DNA of 64,000 bases from Variovorax paradoxus NBRC 15149. GTDB lineage: Bacteria > Pseudomonadota > Gammaproteobacteria > Burkholderiales > Burkholderiaceae_C. Numbering within the stretch: position 1 is the stretch's first letter; the number at the start of each line of letters is the position of its first letter. The notes below the pieces were generated by a model, which was not told the origin of the DNA, ran no database searches, and worked only from the letters and a program-made list of their open reading frames with translations. Location of the stretch: the NCBI RefSeq assembly GCF_001591365.1, contig NZ_BCUT01000001.1, forward strand, positions 1,488,001 through 1,552,000. The letters are read 5' to 3'. Of the stretch, positions 16,916 through 27,016 are shown piece after piece. Both the position numbers and the translations under genes were made by a program.

Positions 16916-18195
16916 CGAACGCTTCCCTGCCCCTCCCGGGCCACCCCCACATCGCGCACCGCGACGGCGCGCTCCACGTCGAAGGCCTCGGCCTGGAAGC
17001 GCTGGCGCGCGAGCATGGCACGCCGCTGTTCGTCTATTCGAAGCAATGGATGCTCGACGCGCTGGCCGCCTACCAGCGCGGCTTCGAGGGCCGCAGCGCC
17101 CTGATCTGCTATGCGATGAAGGCGAATTCGTCGCTCGGCGTGCTGCGCGTGTTCGCCGAAGCCGGCTGCGGCTTCGACATCGTCTCGGGCGGAGAGCTGG
17201 CGCGCGTGCTGGCGGTGGGCGCCGACCCGGCCAAGATCATCTTCTCGGGCGTGGGCAAGACCCGCGCCGAAATGCGGCAGGCGCTGGCCGCCGGCATCGC
17301 CTGCTTCAACGTCGAGAGCGAAGCCGAGCTCGACGTGCTCAACGAAGTGGCACTGGCCGAAGGGCGCCGCGCACCCATCAGCATCCGCATCAACCCGAAC
17401 GTCGATCCGAAGACGCATCCCTACATTTCCACCGGCCTCAAGGGCAACAAGTTCGGCATCGCCCACGACCGCGCGGTCGAGGCCTACCGCCATGCCGCGA
17501 AGCTGCCGGGGCTCGAGGTGGTGGGTATCGACTGCCACATCGGCTCGCAGATCACCGAGGCCTCGCCCTACCTGGACGCCTGCGACCGGGTGCTCGACCT
17601 GGTCGAGGCCATCGAGGCGGCCGGCGTGCCCATTCACCACCTCGACTTCGGCGGCGGCCTGGGCATCGACTACAACGGCGAAGTGCCGCCCAAGGCCGAT
17701 GCGCTGTGGCAGCAGCTGCTCGCGCGGCTCGATGCGCGCGGCTTCGGCCAGCGCAAGCTCGTCATCGAGCCCGGCCGTTCGCTGGTCGGCAATGCGGGCG
17801 TGTGCCTGACCGAGGTGCTCTACACCAAGCCGGGCGAAGACAAGAATTTCTGCATCGTCGATGCGGCCATGAACGACCTGCCCCGCCCCGCGATGTACCA
17901 GGCGTTCCAGAAGATCGTGCCGCTGCGCATCCGCGCCGGCGATGCGCCCACCTACGACGTGGTCGGCCCGGTTTGCGAAAGCGGCGACTGGATCGGCCGC
18001 GACCGCGCGCTCAACGTGGTGTCCGGCGACCTGCTGGCGGTGCTGTCCGCCGGTGCGTACTGCATGAGCATGGCCAGCAACTACAACACGCGCGGCCGTG
18101 CCGCCGAAGTGCTGGTGAGCGGCCGGAGCGCCACGCTGATCCGCCGCCGCGAGACGATGGAAGACCAGCTGCGCAGCGAGCGGATCGAGGGCTGA
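16912..18195 (+). CDS. lysA: Diaminopimelate decarboxylase
   Basis: LysA decarboxylates meso-diaminopimelate to lysine with PLP. The 427-residue protein has the Schiff-base lysine in CYAMKANSSLGVLR, the His-containing GIDCHIGSQITE, the phosphate-binding DFGGGLGIDYNGE, and EPGRSLVGNAG. The C-terminal PVCESGDWIGRDR carries the Cys-Glu-Ser signature contributed across the dimer. The GTG start was chosen because it overlaps the lptM stop (GTGA) and gives [17 protein letters not shown]-rich palindrome without a T-run follows. Confidence 0.96.
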   Translation: MTNASLPLPGHPHIAHRDGALHVEGLGLEALAREHGTPLFVYSKQWMLDALAAYQRGFEGRSALICYAMKANSSLGVLRVFAEAGCGFDIVSGGELARVLAVGADPAKIIFSGVGKTRAEMRQALAAGIACFNVESEAELDVLNEVALAEGRRAPISIRINPNVDPKTHPYISTGLKGNKFGIAHDRAVEAYRHAAKLPGLEVVGIDCHIGSQITEASPYLDACDRVLDLVEAIEAAGVPIHHLDFGGGLGIDYNGEVPPKADALWQQLLARLDARGFGQRKLVIEPGRSLVGNAGVCLTEVLYTKPGEDKNFCIVDAAMNDLPRPAMYQAFQKIVPLRIRAGDAPTYDVVGPVCESGDWIGRDRALNVVSGDLLAVLSAGAYCMSMASNYNTRGRAAEVLVSGRSATLIRRRETMEDQLRSERIEG

Positions 18196-18204
18196 TCCGC
18201 GCGC

Positions 18205-18227
18205 GACCGGCGTGGTTCGCGCCGGTC
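18205..18227. terminator. Palindrome between convergent lysA and msrQ
   Basis: GACCGGCG and CGCCGGTC form a perfect 8-bp stem around a 7-nt loop, placed in the 30-nt gap between two convergent genes and touching the msrQ stop. There is no T-run on either strand, so it may act as a weak bidirectional or Rho-assisted terminator, or as a 3' end stabiliser. Confidence 0.35.
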
Positions 18228-18894
18228 AGCCGGTGCTGCTGCGCAGTGCCTTCTCGCTGCCGCTGCCGCCACGCACGCCGGCCGACGGCTTCGGCCTGCG
18301 CTTGCTCGCGTAGTTCCACACGCGCCATCCGAGCAGCACCGCGATGATCGCGGCATAGACGAACACTTCGGCAAAGTTGTTCTTGCCCGCACGCATCCAG
18401 AAGAAGTGCAGCAGGCCCAGGCCGGCGATCAGGTAGACCAGCTTGTGCAGCATCTGCCAGCGCCTGGCGCCCATGGCCTTGATGGCGCGGTTGAACGAGG
18501 TGGCCGCCAGCGGCGTCAGCAGCACGAAGGCCGAGAAACCCACCAGGATGAACGGCCGCTTGGCAATGTCCTTGGCGATGTCGGCCCACTCGAAGCCCAT
18601 GTCGAACCAGCTGTAGCACAGCAGGTGCAGCACCACATAGAAATACGCGAACAGCCCCAGCATGCGGCGAAAGCGCGCCAGCGCATTGGCCTTGGCCATC
18701 ACGCGCAGCGGCGTCACCGCCAGCACGATGCAGATGAAGCGCAGGGTCCAGTCGCCGGTGGCGCGGATCAGGAACTCGGCCGGATTCGCGCCCAGCCCGT
18801 CGGTGAATGCGCCATAGGCCAGCCGCGCGAACGGCAGCAGGCACAGCAGGAAGATGACCGGCTTGGCCGCCGGATGCATGAGCAGCTTGTTCAT
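18226..18894 (-). CDS. msrQ: Protein-methionine-sulfoxide reductase haem-binding subunit MsrQ
   Basis: MsrQ is the membrane haem b protein that passes quinone or flavin electrons to periplasmic MsrP. The 222-residue protein has about six membrane segments of the ferric-reductase-like fold. Histidines likely to hold haem appear in YFYVVLHLLCYSWFD and QMLHKLVYLIAGLGLLHFFW. The C-terminal tail is Lys/Arg/Gly-rich. It lies 28 nt downstream of msrP in the standard msrPQ operon. Confidence 0.95.
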   Translation of the reverse strand: MNKLLMHPAAKPVIFLLCLLPFARLAYGAFTDGLGANPAEFLIRATGDWTLRFICIVLAVTPLRVMAKANALARFRRMLGLFAYFYVVLHLLCYSWFDMGFEWADIAKDIAKRPFILVGFSAFVLLTPLAATSFNRAIKAMGARRWQMLHKLVYLIAGLGLLHFFWMRAGKNNFAEVFVYAAIIAVLLGWRVWNYASKRRPKPSAGVRGGSGSEKALRSSTG

Positions 18895-18922
18895 GGGGCA
18901 AGGGCCGCGTGGCGGTGCCGGC

Positions 18923-19933
<1,011 letters not shown>

Positions 19934-20048
19934 GTGACGGCCTTTCGCGTGAATCGTTGTGCTCAGGGTAGTTCGTGCAATTCCCTGGTCCGGTTACGCG
20001 CAATCGCTGCGCGTGGCTTCAATTCTTCGCGAAAAGCCGCAACCCTGC

Positions 20049-21365
20049 CTACAGCGTGCCGTAGCTGTGCAGTCCGCTCAGGAACATGTTCACGCCAAGA
20101 AAGGCGAAGGTGGTCACCGCGAGGCCGCCCAGCGCCCACCAGGCGGCCACGGTGCCGCGCAGGCCCTTGACCAGCCGCATGTGCAGCCAGGCCGCGTAGT
20201 TGAGCCAGACGATCAGGGCCCAGGTTTCCTTCGGGTCCCAGCTCCAGTAGCCGCCCCAGGCGTCGGCCGCCCACAGCGCGCCGAGCACGGTGGCAATGGT
20301 GAAGAAGGCAAAGCCGACCGTGATCGACTTGTACATCACGTCGTCGAGCACCTCGTTGGCCGGCAGCCGAGCGGCAATGCGCCGGCGGCCGAGCAGAATG
20401 CCCGCGGCAATCAGCGCGGAGATGCCCGCATAGATCACCCAGTAGCTGCCGCCGGCCTCCTGCACGCGCTGGCGGAAGGCCACCGGCACGAAGCACAGCG
20501 CCACGCCCAGCAGCCAGATCGGCGTGAGCTTGTACCAGCGCGTTTCCTCGGCCTGCTCCTTGATGAGATAGGCGAAGGCCACCATGGCCGCGAGCGAGAA
20601 GGTGCCATAGCCGATGAAGTTGGCCGGCACGTGCAGCTTCATCCACCAGCTCTGCAGCGCGGGCACCAGCGGCTGGATCTCGTGCGCATTGCGCACCAGC
20701 GTGTACCAGAGCAAAAAGCCGACCGCCGCGCTCACCACCAGCATCACGAAGGCGCCGAGCGTGCGCGTGCCGTAGCGCGATTCGAAGTAGAGATAGAAGG
20801 CCGTCGTGAGCCAGCAAAAGAGCACGAACACTTCGTACAGGTTGCTGACGGGAATGTGGCCGATGTCCGGCCCGAGCAGATGGCTCTCGTACCAGCGCAC
20901 CATGGTGCCGATGAGCGCCATGGCAATGGCGGCCCAGGCCAGCCGCGAGCCGATCAGGTCGAAGGTGTCGCCCTGCTTGCCGCCGAAGAAACCGAGCCAG
21001 TAGAACAGCGTGCTCATGAAGAACAGCACGCTCATCCAGAGGATGGCCGACTGGCTCGACAGGAAGTACTTGAGCCAGAACACCGTGTCCGCGCGCGCCA
21101 GGTCGCCCTGGTAGGAACTGATGGCCAGCAGCGAGGCCGCGGCCACCACGATGGCCAGCACCCGCAGCGGGCGCCAGAACCAGCCGATCGCAATGACCGA
21201 GATCATCGCCGCGCCGAGGATGGGCTTCTCGTAGGAATCCATCGAGCCCGCGTACCGGGCGAACGCAAAAAGGCCGCCTGCCAGCACCAGCGCCGCAAAC
21301 ACCCAGTCGAAAAAGTTGCGCCGCGAAAACCAGCTTTCGTGCAGCGTGAGGGTGGTGGTGTTCAT
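20049..21365 (-). CDS. ccsB: System II cytochrome c assembly protein CcsB (CcsA/ResC family)
   Basis: This multispan haem-handling subunit of the system II cytochrome c synthetase carries the tryptophan-rich motif WGGYWSWDPKETWAL in its C-terminal half. That motif, with neighbouring histidines, presents haem on the periplasmic side. About eight membrane helices are visible over 438 residues. The ATG at 21365 overlaps the ResB stop by 4 nt. Nomenclature differs: this is the CcsA/ResC-type protein, often labelled CcsB in automated annotation. Confidence 0.94.
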   Translation of the reverse strand: MNTTTLTLHESWFSRRNFFDWVFAALVLAGGLFAFARYAGSMDSYEKPILGAAMISVIAIGWFWRPLRVLAIVVAAASLLAISSYQGDLARADTVFWLKYFLSSQSAILWMSVLFFMSTLFYWLGFFGGKQGDTFDLIGSRLAWAAIAMALIGTMVRWYESHLLGPDIGHIPVSNLYEVFVLFCWLTTAFYLYFESRYGTRTLGAFVMLVVSAAVGFLLWYTLVRNAHEIQPLVPALQSWWMKLHVPANFIGYGTFSLAAMVAFAYLIKEQAEETRWYKLTPIWLLGVALCFVPVAFRQRVQEAGGSYWVIYAGISALIAAGILLGRRRIAARLPANEVLDDVMYKSITVGFAFFTIATVLGALWAADAWGGYWSWDPKETWALIVWLNYAAWLHMRLVKGLRGTVAAWWALGGLAVTTFAFLGVNMFLSGLHSYGTL

Positions 21366-23530
21366 GGTGACGCCGGTCCTTCTTTCTTCAAGGCAAGCAG
21401 CTTGTGCTTGAGGTGCTCGAACTCGCGATCGCTGTCGATGGTCTTGCGGTTGACCGAGAAGGCCATCGTGGCGGCCGTGGTGTTGTCTCCGGAGCCCGCG
21501 CCATCGGGGGTGAGCCACACCCAGAGCCGGCGCTCGCGCACGTACAGCATGGCAAAAATCCCGATGATCAGCAACAGGCAGCCCAGATAGACCACGTTCT
21601 TGCCGGGCGCGCGCGCCACCTGGAACACGCTGGCCTGTACCTGGGTGAAGTCGGTCATCATCATGGCGACCGGCGCCGGATAGAAGTACGCGTCGCTGAT
21701 CGCCAGCACCGCCTGGGTGAGAAAGGCCTGCGACTTCTCGTCGCTTGGCAGTGCCGCGAGCCCCGCGCTCTCGCGGCTCAGATTGAGCACCTCGAACAGC
21801 ACGTCGTTGAGGATGCGCACCAGCACCGCGCCGGCACGTTCGCGCTCGGCTTCGGGCACGTTGGCTTCCATGAATTCGGCAATCGCCTGCCAGCCGCCCA
21901 GCGTGGCGGCATCGGCCTTGGCGCGCTCGCTGCCGGCAAACAGGGCGAGCGCACGCGCCGCCGAAACGCGCAGCTGCTCGGCCATCTCGGGCCGCTTGGG
22001 ATCGACGGCCTTGGCGATGTAGCGCTCCACCGCGCGGTTGCGGGTGTCGGCATCGGCCAGCGCGGTGCGCATGCGCACGAAGCTGTCCATGGAGCCTTGC
22101 TCGTCGGCCGGCACGCGCAGGTAGCGGAACGGCTCCTCGGGTTTTTCGCGCATGCCGAGCAGGAACACCGGCTGGCCGTCGCCGGTATCGACCGGCACCA
22201 TGTAGTTCTGGTACTCGCGCGCCTGTCCCGCGGCATCGCGCAGCTTGTAGCCGATGCTCGGGCCGATGTTGCGCAGCACCTTCGGCTTGCTGGTCTTGTT
22301 GGCGGCGCCCAGGCGCGATTCGATGTCGTGCCGCAGGTCGACCTTGCGCACGTCGGCGCCGCTGCCCATGGCGCCGCCGTCGGCAAAGTTCTCGACGTTG
22401 ATGACGCGCAGCGCGGCGTATTCGAGCGTGAGCTTCTCGCGGCCGTTGGTAATTTCAGTGCTGGGCCCGCCGATCACGCCCTCGACATCGAAGGGCTTGG
22501 CCGCAGCCGCCACCGGCACCGCCTTGAGCTTCACCTTGGAGCCGCCGTCGTCGAAGCTCGACTGGTAGATTTCCACGCCCTTGTAGCTGGCCGGATGGTT
22601 GACCTCGATGCGCGCGGGCACCTGCTCGCCGGTCTCGCGGTCGTGCAGCACCACCTCGCTTGCGAACAGCTTGGGCATGCCGGTCGAGTAGTAGTCGACG
22701 ATGAATTTCTTGAGCTCGATCGAGAACGGCAGCTCCTGCAGCAGCACGCCGTCGGACTGCTGCAGGATGGCCACGCTGCCCTGCGCGCCCTCGGGCACCA
22801 GGATGTTGCCGCGGAAGGTCGGGTTGCGCGGCGACAGCCGGTGCTGCGCCGGCACGTCGGCAATCATGCCGCCGCCGGTGAACACGCTCTTGCCGTTGAA
22901 CCAGGTCTGGGCCCGCACCACCAGGTCGCCGTCGAGCAGGCCGCCGATGCACACCAGAACGATCGCGCTGTGGGCGGCGATGTAGCCCAGCTTGTGGGCG
23001 CCGCCCGCGCGTGCGGCCACCATCCAGCCGGCTTCGGCATGGCCGCCCGCGGCTTCGCGCTGCTGGAGCTTGACCTTCCATCCGCCGCTCACCAGCAGCT
23101 GGCCGATGCGGTTGGCCGCCGCGGCGGGCGCCTCGTCGAGCCGGCTCTCGGCGCGCTGGCCGAAGGCCTTCAGGCTCTGCGCACGGATGCCTTCCTTGAA
23201 GGTCTTGAGGTCGATGAAGATGCGCGGCGTATTGCGCGCGATGCACAGCGTCGTGCTGATCACCAGGAACAGCAGGATCAGCAGGAACCACCAGGCGCTG
23301 TAGACCGAGTCGAGCCTGGCCGCGCGGAACAGCTCGGCCCAGAACGGCCCGAACTGGTTGACGTAGTTGTTGATCGACTCGTGCTGCTTGAGCACCGTGC
23401 CGATGATCGATGCGATGCAGATGACGGTGAGCAGCGCAATCGCGAAGCGCATCGACGAAAACAGTTCCACCGCAGCGCGTAGCACTTGCGGGCCGCGATG
23501 AACGCGAAGGCCGTGGGTGGAGACAGACAT
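21362..23530 (-). CDS. resB: System II cytochrome c assembly protein ResB
   Basis: ResB (Ccs1 family) is the partner of the WWD protein. It holds a large periplasmic domain that brings apocytochrome to haem. The 722-residue protein has three N-terminal membrane helices (about residues 20-130 and 180-200), a large periplasmic portion with ASYKGVEIYQSSFDDGG, and a C-terminal helix (NVVYLGCLLLIIGIFAMLYV) ending RERRLWVWL. Its stop overlaps the ccsB start by 4 nt. Both probably serve the adjacent cytochrome c4. Confidence 0.93.
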   Translation of the reverse strand: MSVSTHGLRVHRGPQVLRAAVELFSSMRFAIALLTVICIASIIGTVLKQHESINNYVNQFGPFWAELFRAARLDSVYSAWWFLLILLFLVISTTLCIARNTPRIFIDLKTFKEGIRAQSLKAFGQRAESRLDEAPAAAANRIGQLLVSGGWKVKLQQREAAGGHAEAGWMVAARAGGAHKLGYIAAHSAIVLVCIGGLLDGDLVVRAQTWFNGKSVFTGGGMIADVPAQHRLSPRNPTFRGNILVPEGAQGSVAILQQSDGVLLQELPFSIELKKFIVDYYSTGMPKLFASEVVLHDRETGEQVPARIEVNHPASYKGVEIYQSSFDDGGSKVKLKAVPVAAAAKPFDVEGVIGGPSTEITNGREKLTLEYAALRVINVENFADGGAMGSGADVRKVDLRHDIESRLGAANKTSKPKVLRNIGPSIGYKLRDAAGQAREYQNYMVPVDTGDGQPVFLLGMREKPEEPFRYLRVPADEQGSMDSFVRMRTALADADTRNRAVERYIAKAVDPKRPEMAEQLRVSAARALALFAGSERAKADAATLGGWQAIAEFMEANVPEAERERAGAVLVRILNDVLFEVLNLSRESAGLAALPSDEKSQAFLTQAVLAISDAYFYPAPVAMMMTDFTQVQASVFQVARAPGKNVVYLGCLLLIIGIFAMLYVRERRLWVWLTPDGAGSGDNTTAATMAFSVNRKTIDSDREFEHLKHKLLALKKEGPASP

Positions 23531-23560
23531 CGGTCGATGGGAGAAAAGGAACAGGGAAAA

Positions 23561-23610
23561 AGCAAAGGGCGGGCCATCCAGCTGGATCGGCCCGCCCTCT
23601 GTTTGGGTTT
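23561..23610 (-). terminator. Strong intrinsic terminator after cytochrome c4
   Basis: AGGGCGGGCC (23566-23575) pairs with GGCCCGCCCT (23589-23598), and the 12-nt ATCCAGCTGGAT inside is itself a palindrome. T-rich tracts flank both sides, so it can end transcription in either direction. It separates the cytochrome c4 transcript from resB-ccsB on the same strand. Confidence 0.85.
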
Positions 23611-23646
23611 TTTATCGGCGGTTAGTTCACGCTGAAGCGCGTGGTG

Positions 23647-24315
23647 TCAGCGCAGGCCGGCGATGTAATCTGCAACAGCCTTGATTTCGCGGTCGTTGAG
23701 CTTTGCGGCCACGCCGGTCATGGGAGCGCTGTTCTGGCGCACGTTGTCCCGGAAAGCAACAAGCTGTGCCACCGTGTAGTCGGCATGCTGGCCGCCCAGG
23801 CGCGGGTACTGCGCGGGCATGCCGGCGCCGTTGGGGCTGTGGCAGCCGGCGCAGGCCGGGATCTGGCGATCGGCAATGCCGCCGCGGTAGATCTTCTCGC
23901 CCAGCGCGACCAGGTCCTTCTCCTTGGAGAAGCCGGTCTTGATCTTCTTGGAGCCCACGAACCAGGCGATGTTGCGCATGTCCTCGTCGGACAGCTTCGC
24001 GGCCATGGGCTGCATGATCGGGCTCTTGCGCTTGCCGGACTTGAAGTCCTGCAGCTGCTTGAGGATGTATTCGGGGTGCTGCTGCGCCAGCTTGGGGTTG
24101 GCCGCAATGGCCGAGTTGCCGTCCGCGTTGTGGCAGGAAGCACAGGCCTGGGCGGCGGAATTGAACACCGCGTCGCCCTTGGCGGGATCGGGCTTGGCCG
24201 GCTTGGCCGCGACGGGTCCGTCAGCTGGCGCGGCGGCGTGCTCGTCGGCCGCAAGGCTAGCGCTGGCTGCGACGCCCATGAGGGCTGCAAGCAGAAAATT
24301 GGCAAACAACTTCAT
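23647..24315 (-). CDS. Dihaem cytochrome c4
   Basis: A periplasmic dihaem cytochrome that carries electrons to terminal oxidases. The 222-residue precursor has a signal peptide ending ASLAADE. Two class I cytochrome domains follow, with haem motifs CASCH and CAGCH. The distal methionine ligands lie in PIMQPMAAKLSDEDM and SAPMTGVAAKLNDREI. An Ala/Pro-rich linker precedes the first domain. It lies upstream of, and in the same direction as, the ResB/CcsB assembly genes, separated by a terminator. Confidence 0.93.
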   Translation of the reverse strand: MKLFANFLLAALMGVAASASLAADEHAAAPADGPVAAKPAKPDPAKGDAVFNSAAQACASCHNADGNSAIAANPKLAQQHPEYILKQLQDFKSGKRKSPIMQPMAAKLSDEDMRNIAWFVGSKKIKTGFSKEKDLVALGEKIYRGGIADRQIPACAGCHSPNGAGMPAQYPRLGGQHADYTVAQLVAFRDNVRQNSAPMTGVAAKLNDREIKAVADYIAGLR

Positions 24316-24332
24316 ATCGGGGGCTCGATTTA

Positions 24333-24360
24333 TTGGCGCAAAACCCCGCGATTCTACAAT
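24333..24360 (+). promoter_or_regulatory. Putative sigma-70 promoter of engB
   Basis: TTGGCG is followed after 16 bp by TACAAT, giving 4 of 6 and 5 of 6 consensus matches. The predicted transcript start, about 24367, lies between two in-frame ATG codons (24359 and 24386), so it favours the second as the real start. Confidence 0.5.
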
Positions 24361-24385
24361 GGCAGCCCGTTCCGAAAGCTCATTG

Positions 24386-25120
24386 ATGATCACCCCGTCG
24401 CGCAAGCACGCCGCTCCCCCTTCCCGCGCGACCCCTGCCGTGGACCCCCTTGTCGCCGAGCGCGAGCGCATCGCGCTCGGCTGGCTGCACACGGCGCACT
24501 TCCTCACCAGCGCCCCGCAGCTGGAGCATCTGCCCCCGCTCGACCTGCCCGAAATCGCCTTCGTCGGCCGCTCGAACGCGGGCAAATCGACCGCAATCAA
24601 CACGCTCACGCAGCAGACGCGCCTGGCCTTCGCTTCCAAGACGCCGGGCCGTACGCAGCACATCAACCTGTTCGGCGTCGGCAAGCAGAAGGCCGACGAC
24701 GCCGTGCTGGCCGACCTGCCCGGCTACGGCTATGCGGCGGTTCCCAAGGAAGCCAAGCTGCGCTGGCAGCGCGTCATGGGCAACTACCTGATGACGCGCG
24801 AGAACCTGCGCGGCGTGGTGCTGATGTGCGACCCGCGCCACGGCATGACCGAGCTCGACGAGATCCTGCTCGACGTGATCCGTCCGCGCGTGGAGCAGGG
24901 GCTCAAGTTCCTCGTGCTGCTGACCAAGGCCGACAAGCTCACGCGCAGCGAGGGCGCCAAGGTGCTGTCCATTACGCGACTGCAGGCCGGCGGCGGCGAG
25001 GTCAAACTGTTCTCCGCCCTCAAGAAACAGGGCGTGGGCGAAGCCGCCGAGCTGCTGTGGCGCTGGGCGCATCCGCCCGGAGAAGAAAAGCCGGAGGCGG
25101 CCGCGCCGCAAGACACCTAG
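24386..25120 (+). CDS. engB: Ribosome biogenesis GTP-binding protein EngB (YihA/YsxC)
   Basis: An essential small GTPase for 50S subunit assembly. The 244-residue protein has the G1 P-loop FVGRSNAGKSTAIN, switch I/G2 SKTPGRTQHIN, G3 DLPGYGYA, G4 TKAD and G5 SALKK. An N-terminal extension of about 40 residues and a C-terminal acidic tail exceed the E. coli form. The ATG at 24386 is preferred because the best promoter would start transcription downstream of the other ATG at 24359. It is divergent from the cytochrome c4 gene. Confidence 0.94.
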   Translation: MITPSRKHAAPPSRATPAVDPLVAERERIALGWLHTAHFLTSAPQLEHLPPLDLPEIAFVGRSNAGKSTAINTLTQQTRLAFASKTPGRTQHINLFGVGKQKADDAVLADLPGYGYAAVPKEAKLRWQRVMGNYLMTRENLRGVVLMCDPRHGMTELDEILLDVIRPRVEQGLKFLVLLTKADKLTRSEGAKVLSITRLQAGGGEVKLFSALKKQGVGEAAELLWRWAHPPGEEKPEAAAPQDT

Positions 25121-25198
25121 GCGAAAACCGGCGCGGGCCGTTTCATCTGCGTGATCCACTATGAAAACAATAGCAACGGAAGTTGAAGGAGACAAAGC

Positions 25199-26110
25199 AT
25201 GATCGAGACGTTCCAGCGCAGCCTGCCCAACGGAACCACGCTGAGCTGCCGCGCAACCGGCACGCCCGGGCGCCCCTTGATGGTGTTCCTTCATGGTTTT
25301 CCCGAAGCCGCGTTCATCTGGGACGAACTGCTCGAGCACTTCGCCCAGCCTGAACACGGCGGCTACCGCTGCATCGCGCCCAACCTGCGCGGCTTCGAGA
25401 AGTCGAGCGCACCCACCGAGGTGGCCGCATACAAGGCCCATCTGCTGATCCAGGACATCCAGCAGCTGGCGGCCACCGAGAGCGCGGACGGCACCATGGC
25501 CGCCTTGGTCGCGCACGACTGGGGCGGCGCTTTCGGCTGGGGCTATGCCAATGCCTTTCCGCAGCAGGTCGGCAAGCTGGTCATCATCAATTCGCCGCAC
25601 CCCGGCACCTTCACGCGCGAGCTGCGCCACAACCCGGCGCAACAGCAGGCCAGCGCCTACATGAACTTTCTCGCCAGGCCCGATGCCGAGGCCCTGCTCT
25701 CGGCCGACGACTTCAAGCGCATGTGGCCCTTCTTCACCTTGATGAAGGCCGGATCCGACGGCTTCGGCTGGCTGACCGAGGACGTGAAGCAGCGCTACCG
25801 CGAGGTGTGGAACGCCGGCCTCACGGGCGCCTGCAACCTGTATCGCGTCACGCCGATGAAGCCGCCGCTGCCGGGCCAACCCATCGACGGCATTCCGGTG
25901 CTGCCGCGCGAGCGGCTCACCATCGACGTGCCGACCTTCGTCTTCTGGGCACTCGACGACGCCGCGCTGCTGCCGGGCCTGCTCGAAGGCCTGGAGGACT
26001 ACGTGCCGAAGCTCGAGGTGAAGAAGGTGCCCAACGCCACCCACTGGATCGTGCACGAGCAGCCGCAGCTGGTCGCGCGCGAGATCGAGGCCTTCCTGCA
26101 GCGCAGTTGA
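25199..26110 (+). CDS. Alpha/beta hydrolase, epoxide-hydrolase-like
   Basis: A 303-residue alpha/beta-hydrolase. The oxyanion loop is HGFPE (residues 32-36), and the nucleophile elbow is AHDWGG with Asp107, as in epoxide hydrolases and haloalkane dehalogenases rather than Ser esterases. A cap domain follows. The acid is probably in FWALDDAALLPG and the base His in NATHWIVHEQP. The substrate is unknown. It follows engB after 78 nt with an AAGGAG-like site, and is convergent with the acyltransferase genes. Confidence 0.82.
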   Translation: MIETFQRSLPNGTTLSCRATGTPGRPLMVFLHGFPEAAFIWDELLEHFAQPEHGGYRCIAPNLRGFEKSSAPTEVAAYKAHLLIQDIQQLAATESADGTMAALVAHDWGGAFGWGYANAFPQQVGKLVIINSPHPGTFTRELRHNPAQQQASAYMNFLARPDAEALLSADDFKRMWPFFTLMKAGSDGFGWLTEDVKQRYREVWNAGLTGACNLYRVTPMKPPLPGQPIDGIPVLPRERLTIDVPTFVFWALDDAALLPGLLEGLEDYVPKLEVKKVPNATHWIVHEQPQLVAREIEAFLQRS

Positions 26111-26131
26111 AGCGCCGCCGCCGGGTAGCCA

Positions 26132-27016
26132 TCAATAGATCGGCGGCGCGCCTTCGGGCCGCGTCTTGAAGCGGCGGTGCACCCAGTAGTACTGCGAAGG
26201 CATCGTGTCGATGTAGCCCTGCAGACGCTGGTTCATGAGCGCCGTGTCGGCCTCGACGTCGTCGGTCGGGAAGTTCTGCCAGGCCGGCCGCACTTCGATC
26301 TCGTAGCCACCCGGCGTGAGCTTCGCGACCACCGGCACCACCTTCGCCTTGCCCAGCCGCGCAAAGCGCGAGAGCGAGGGCACCGTGGCCGCCTGCACGC
26401 CGTAGAACGGCACGAAGATCGTCTGGTCGCGGCCGAAGTCCATGTCGGGCAGCAGGTACAGGAGGCCGCCCTTGCGCAGGCCCGCGAGCACCGGCTTGAT
26501 GCCGTCGACGCGGTTGAGCGCCGCCACGTTGCCGAAGCGCGTGCGGCCTTCGCGGATCCATGCGTCGACCATCGGATCGCGCTGGGTCGTGTAGATGGTG
26601 GCCGAGGGCCTTGCCGTGTGCATGGTCAGCGCCGTGGCTGCGGCATCGAGGCCGTAGAAATGCGGCGCGAACAGGATCATCGGCTCGTCGCCATCGGCAA
26701 TCTCGCGGATCTCCGCCGCCGCGCCCACCACCTTGAGCCGGCTGGCCACCACCTTTTCGGGTGCATGCCAGAGCCAGCTGCGGTCGAGCCAGGACTGCGC
26801 CACGTACACGAAGGTCTCGCGCGCGATGCGGCGGCGCTCGGCTTCGGATTTGCCGGGAAAGCACACCGCCAGGTTGGTGTCGACCACGCGCCGCCGCGGC
26901 AAGGCGATGGTGTGCAGCACGCGGCCGAGCAGCGCGCCGAAACCGCGCACCAGCGGCAGCGGCAGCGGCGCGATCGCGCGCATGAAAGCGATGCCGAGCC
27001 GGGAACCGAGACTCAT
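26132..27016 (-). CDS. LpxL/HtrB-type lipid A acyltransferase (second gene of pair)
   Basis: A 294-residue inner-membrane acyltransferase of the lysophospholipid acyltransferase fold. The catalytic HX4D motif is seen as HFYGLD. GGLLYLLPDMDFG and the end PSQYYWVHRRFKTRP are typical of LpxL/LpxM enzymes that add secondary acyl chains to lipid A. Its ATG overlaps the stop of the upstream paralogue by 4 nt. Which acyl chain or position it uses cannot be told from the sequence. Confidence 0.88.
   Translation of the reverse strand: MSLGSRLGIAFMRAIAPLPLPLVRGFGALLGRVLHTIALPRRRVVDTNLAVCFPGKSEAERRRIARETFVYVAQSWLDRSWLWHAPEKVVASRLKVVGAAAEIREIADGDEPMILFAPHFYGLDAAATALTMHTARPSATIYTTQRDPMVDAWIREGRTRFGNVAALNRVDGIKPVLAGLRKGGLLYLLPDMDFGRDQTIFVPFYGVQAATVPSLSRFARLGKAKVVPVVAKLTPGGYEIEVRPAWQNFPTDDVEADTALMNQRLQGYIDTMPSQYYWVHRRFKTRPEGAPPIY

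Noticed and set aside
19997..20013. Palindrome CGCGCA-N5-TGCGCG after ccsB as a terminator
   Set aside because: The stem is only 6 bp and no T-run follows on either strand.
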